Shown here piece by piece: positions 5,905 to 8,341 of a stretch of 8,341 nucleotides of DNA (position 1 is the stretch's first letter; each line of letters starts with the position of its first letter). The position numbers and the translations under genes were made by a program. Under the pieces are notes generated by a model. That model made no database searches. It was not told the DNA's origin and saw only the letters and a program-made list of their open reading frames with translations. The stretch is from Candidatus Egerieousia excrementavium (GTDB taxonomy: Bacteria; Bacteroidota; Bacteroidia; Bacteroidales; UBA932): the NCBI GenBank assembly GCA_017694275.1, contig JADINB010000079.1, positions 1-8,341 of the forward strand, in the 5' to 3' direction.

Positions 5905-7179
5905 TTAATTGTTTCTATAGTATTCGAGTATGGTTTCCCTTAAAAAGTTAAGAGCATGAGATGCAAATCTTTCTATGTTTACTGCTCTTGGTGCCTTGAA
6001 GTGCAGTTTCAGGGATTTTACCTTTCCTTTTGCACTGACAGCAATCCATACGGTTCCAACCGGGTTGGTTTCGCTTCCCCCTCCCGGACCTGCAACGCCC
6101 GATGTAGCTACGGAAAAATCGCAGTTCATGGCCTTTCGTACTCCCTCAGCCATCTGTTCAACGCATTCCCTGCTTACTGCTCCATACCTTACAAGTGTTT
6201 CGTGGGCTACATTCAGAAGATTTTCCTTAATGCTGTTGTCGTAGGCAATGACGCTGCCTTTGAAATATTTCGAAGCGCCTGCAACATTCGTTATGAGAGA
6301 TGCAATTTTGCCGCCTGTGCACGATTCTGCAGTACACACTGTCATTCCTTTGTCTGCAAGGAGTTTCCCTATAGCCTCTTGAAGCGAAGATTCGCCATAT
6401 CCGTATATGGCTTCTCCTATTATACCCCTTAACTTTGCAATCTCCCTGTCTATTTCATTCTCCCCGCGTTCCTTGTCTGTTCCGTATATTGAAAGCCTGA
6501 GTCTTACGCCGAGAATAGTGTTTGGCAGGTAGGCCAGGTGTATGTTTTCAGGCAGGTCATCTTCCCATTTTTCTATCATTTTGCTCAGGGTCGATTCAGG
6601 TATTCCGAACGTACACACAGTCTTGTGGAAAATATTTTCCATCTTGAAATGTGAAATTATCTCCTGAATCACCTTTGGCAGGGCATTTTCAGTCTCAAAT
6701 GGCACTCCGGGCATAGAAAACAGAATATACTCCCTTCCGTCTTCCCTCCGCAAGACAAATTCCATGCATGGGGCCGTTCCGCATTCATTTAGTATTACCT
6801 TGCATGTGTCGGGAACCATGGCCTGGGCCCTGTTTATGTCACTGAGTTCTATTCCGCGTGCGGCAAGCACTTTTTCTATTATCGCATACTGTTCTTCGCT
6901 CCGTACAAACCCCTTTGCACCGGTAAATTCAGCCAGTGCATTTTTTGTAATGTCATCTTTTGTCGGGCCAAGCCCTCCAGTAAGTATGACAATGTCTGAA
7001 AGCCGGGCACAATGCCTTATGGTTGCAAATATATCCTCCTTGCTGTCGGATGCCGAGATCATCCTTGCAACCTTTACTCCGATGGCATTCAATGCCCTGG
7101 AAATCATGGATGAATTTGTGTCTACAATCTGTCCTATCAGAATCTCGTCGCCGATAGTGCAAATAGATGCCGTTACCAT
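5905..7179 (-). CDS. cinA: CinA family protein: MoCF-like N-terminal domain plus nicotinamide-nucleotide amidase domain
   Basis: A 424-residue two-domain CinA protein of normal full length. The N-terminal domain (about 1-170, COG1058, molybdopterin-binding-like fold) shows GDEILIGQIVDTN (10-22), TGGLGPTKDD (67-76) and MPGVPFE (156-162). In characterised homologues this domain has ADP-ribose pyrophosphatase activity. A linker region leads to the C-terminal PncC-type domain (about 262-424), with TAESCTGG (283-290) and TSGVAGPGGG (369-378), which deamidates nicotinamide mononucleotide to nicotinate mononucleotide in NAD recycling. The competence-damage name is historical; no competence gene is nearby. 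The gene starts 3 bases after the pyrD stop (TAA-GAC-ATG) and has no Shine-Dalgarno sequence, so it is probably translationally coupled to pyrD. Confidence 0.93.
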   Translation of the reverse strand: MVTASICTIGDEILIGQIVDTNSSMISRALNAIGVKVARMISASDSKEDIFATIRHCARLSDIVILTGGLGPTKDDITKNALAEFTGAKGFVRSEEQYAIIEKVLAARGIELSDINRAQAMVPDTCKVILNECGTAPCMEFVLRREDGREYILFSMPGVPFETENALPKVIQEIISHFKMENIFHKTVCTFGIPESTLSKMIEKWEDDLPENIHLAYLPNTILGVRLRLSIYGTDKERGENEIDREIAKLRGIIGEAIYGYGESSLQEAIGKLLADKGMTVCTAESCTGGKIASLITNVAGASKYFKGSVIAYDNSIKENLLNVAHETLVRYGAVSRECVEQMAEGVRKAMNCDFSVATSGVAGPGGGSETNPVGTVWIAVSAKGKVKSLKLHFKAPRAVNIERFASHALNFLRETILEYYRNN

Positions 7180-7182
7180 GTC

Positions 7183-8214
7183 TTATAGTTTTTTTGCTAG
7201 AAACTTGTTGATTTTCCTGGCGAATCCAGGACCGTTATAAATGAATCCAGTATAAACCTGAATCAGTGAAGCGCCTGCATTGAGCATCTTGAGAGCATCC
7301 TCCGGTGTCATGATGCCTCCTACTGCTATTATGGGAAGCTGCCCGTTGGTGTTATTGTGTATATACTTTACTATTTCCAGGCTCTTTTCAAAAAGCGGTG
7401 CACCGCTCAGGCCTCCCTCTCCAATCTCTTCTACAATCTGCCCTGGAGTCTTAAGTTTTTCCCGGTTTCGGGTAGTATTCGTGGCTATCACTCCGTCAAG
7501 ACCTGACGCCATTATCAGATCTATGATGGCATCAAGCAGTTTATACGGGATATCCGGTGAAATCTTAAGCAGGATGGGCCGATAGTCGTCGAAATATCGG
7601 CGTAGAGTGAGAAGCCTGTCTATGATCTCAGACAGGTTGTCTATATCTTGCAGTTTGTCAAGATCCTTGACATTCGGGCATGAGACGTTTATTGTAAAGT
7701 AGTCTACGAAATCGTACAGCAGGGCAAAAGATTTTTCATAATCCTTTGCGGCATTTTCATTTGACGTAGATGCATTCTTGCTCAGATTTCCGCCTATTAC
7801 ACAGTTAGGCTTTACCTTTTTAAGTTGCTCTACGGTATATTTTACGCCATTGTTGTTTATACCCATCCTGTTTATGATAGCCTTGTCCTGGGGCAATCTG
7901 AAACAGCGTGGTTTGGGGTTGCCTTTCTGGGCTTTTGGCGTAATTGAGCCTATTTCTACAAATCCGAAGCCGAAATTCGACATGAGGTTGTATGCATCTC
8001 CGTTCTTGTCTAATCCGGCGGCAAGCCCTACGGGATTCCTGAACTTGATTCCAAACACTTCACGTTCAAGCTTTGGATTCTTGTAGTTGAAAATAAGTCG
8101 TGTTATCTGGTCTGCAAAAGGGACATAGTGTATGATTTTTAACATCCCCATTACTATGGTATGAATATATTCCGGTGAGAAACAGAATAGGAGCGGTCTT
8201 ATCAGTTTGTACAT
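7183..8214 (-). CDS. pyrD: Dihydroorotate dehydrogenase (quinone-type)
   Basis: A 343-residue FMN enzyme that oxidises dihydroorotate to orotate in pyrimidine synthesis. The N-terminal segment MYKLIRPLLFCFSPEYIH with the following amphipathic helix is the membrane/quinone-tunnel extension of class 2 enzymes. Core motifs follow: NPVGLAAGLDKNGD (60-73), GSITPKAQ (89-96), PKPRCFRLP (100-108), INRMGINNNG (114-123), K207 in LLKISPD, N246 in ATNTT, GGLSGAPL (267-274), AVGGI (287-291) and the phosphate-site segment QVYTGF. The frame extends upstream to a TTG at 8247, but a -7 promoter motif overlaps it and class 2 proteins usually begin just at MYKLxRP, so I chose the ATG at 8214. The active-site loop reads NVSCPN, with Cys179 where classical class 2 enzymes have Ser. 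It leads the pyrD-cinA-hydrolase-menA unit. Confidence 0.94.
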   Translation of the reverse strand: MYKLIRPLLFCFSPEYIHTIVMGMLKIIHYVPFADQITRLIFNYKNPKLEREVFGIKFRNPVGLAAGLDKNGDAYNLMSNFGFGFVEIGSITPKAQKGNPKPRCFRLPQDKAIINRMGINNNGVKYTVEQLKKVKPNCVIGGNLSKNASTSNENAAKDYEKSFALLYDFVDYFTINVSCPNVKDLDKLQDIDNLSEIIDRLLTLRRYFDDYRPILLKISPDIPYKLLDAIIDLIMASGLDGVIATNTTRNREKLKTPGQIVEEIGEGGLSGAPLFEKSLEIVKYIHNNTNGQLPIIAVGGIMTPEDALKMLNAGASLIQVYTGFIYNGPGFARKINKFLAKKL

Positions 8215-8234
8215 ATTCCAATTTTTACGGTATG

Positions 8235-8242
8235 CAAAATTA
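8235..8242 (-). promoter_or_regulatory. Candidate -7 promoter element of the pyrD unit
   Basis: The minus strand reads TAATTTTG, a full match to TAnnTTTG. The start of transcription would be near 8227-8231, leaving a short leader of about 13-17 bases before the ATG at 8214. No TTTG is seen at the -33 spacing. I found no further match just before cinA, the hydrolase gene or menA, which fits one transcript for all four. Confidence 0.5.
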
Positions 8243-8284
8243 ATCAATTGCTCCCATATTAACTATATTATTTAAACTTCGTTT

Positions 8285-8341
8285 TCATATCTCTCCAAAC
8301 AGGTGCTCTGCCACTGCGCTCGGCTTGCAGTTTATTTTAAT
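8285..8341 (-). other. Unassigned minus-strand stub upstream of pyrD
   Basis: All of this stretch reads open on the minus strand in one frame, ending IKINCKPSAVAEHLFGEI and then TGA at 8285-8287. A second frame, ending at TAA 8268-8270, is also open to the window edge or nearly so. I do not recognise either peptide. The stretch is GC-richer (around 8303-8330) than the AT-rich bases 8215-8280 next to it. It may be the tail of the upstream gene or an intergenic element. The window ends too soon to decide. Confidence 0.3.

Noticed and set aside
5956..6432. 158-codon plus-strand open frame opposite the CinA C-terminal domain
   Set aside because: Cys/Ser/Phe-rich translation without domain features; shadow of cinA.
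6764..7240. 158-codon plus-strand open frame opposite the CinA N-terminal domain
   Set aside because: Shadow of cinA; no promoter or domain evidence.
8215..8247. Longer PyrD N-terminus starting at TTG 8247
   Set aside because: The start is a TTG, a -7 motif overlaps the region, and class 2 PyrD proteins usually begin at the MYKLxRP segment.

Overview
The window looks like a chromosomal segment of a member of the Bacteroidota, most likely Bacteroidales. Three things point there. The genes that lead transcription units carry the Bacteroidota sigma-A -7 motif TAnnTTTG just upstream. Most starts lack a Shine-Dalgarno sequence. The protein types (GIN-domain envelope protein, HtpG, menaquinone-type MenA with a quinone-linked PyrD) fit that group. 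The window is densely coding, with no gene-free stretch longer than about 125 bases. I see no insertion sequence, CRISPR array, rRNA or tRNA.

Left part (1-600): the last 36 codons of a plus-strand gene, probably htpG, end in a clear intrinsic terminator. Facing it is a small VanZ-like membrane protein gene on the minus strand. Its ORF lies between two hairpin terminators: its stop codon is in the loop of the htpG terminator and its start codon is at the loop edge of the terminator of the operon upstream.

Sigma-factor operon (614-2593, minus strand): an ECF sigma factor, then a single-pass membrane protein overlapping it by ATGA (candidate anti-sigma factor), then a secreted head-GIN-domain (DUF2807) protein with nine SGA/SGS-type turns. 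It reads as an envelope-sensing regulatory unit whose target may be its own last gene.

Divergent from it is a peptidase family M19 (membrane/renal-type) dipeptidase at 2679-3791. It has its own -7 element and a strong terminator that lies inside the oppositely oriented menA coding region.

Right part (3782-8242, minus strand): a tight four-gene unit transcribed pyrD, cinA, a serine-hydrolase lipoprotein, menA, with gaps of 3, 37 and 1 bases. PyrD (quinone-type dihydroorotate dehydrogenase by its N-terminus) needs a quinone acceptor and MenA makes menaquinone, so the two are functionally linked. CinA belongs to NAD by-product recycling. PyrD has Cys where classical class 2 enzymes have Ser as catalytic base, the most notable protein-level observation here. 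The last ~100 bases hold a pyrD promoter candidate and an unassigned minus-strand stub.

I did not find a clear new defence or mobile system. The most worthwhile leads are the sigma/membrane/GIN triad, the terminator-embedded start of the VanZ-like gene, the terminator inside menA, and the Cys-type PyrD.
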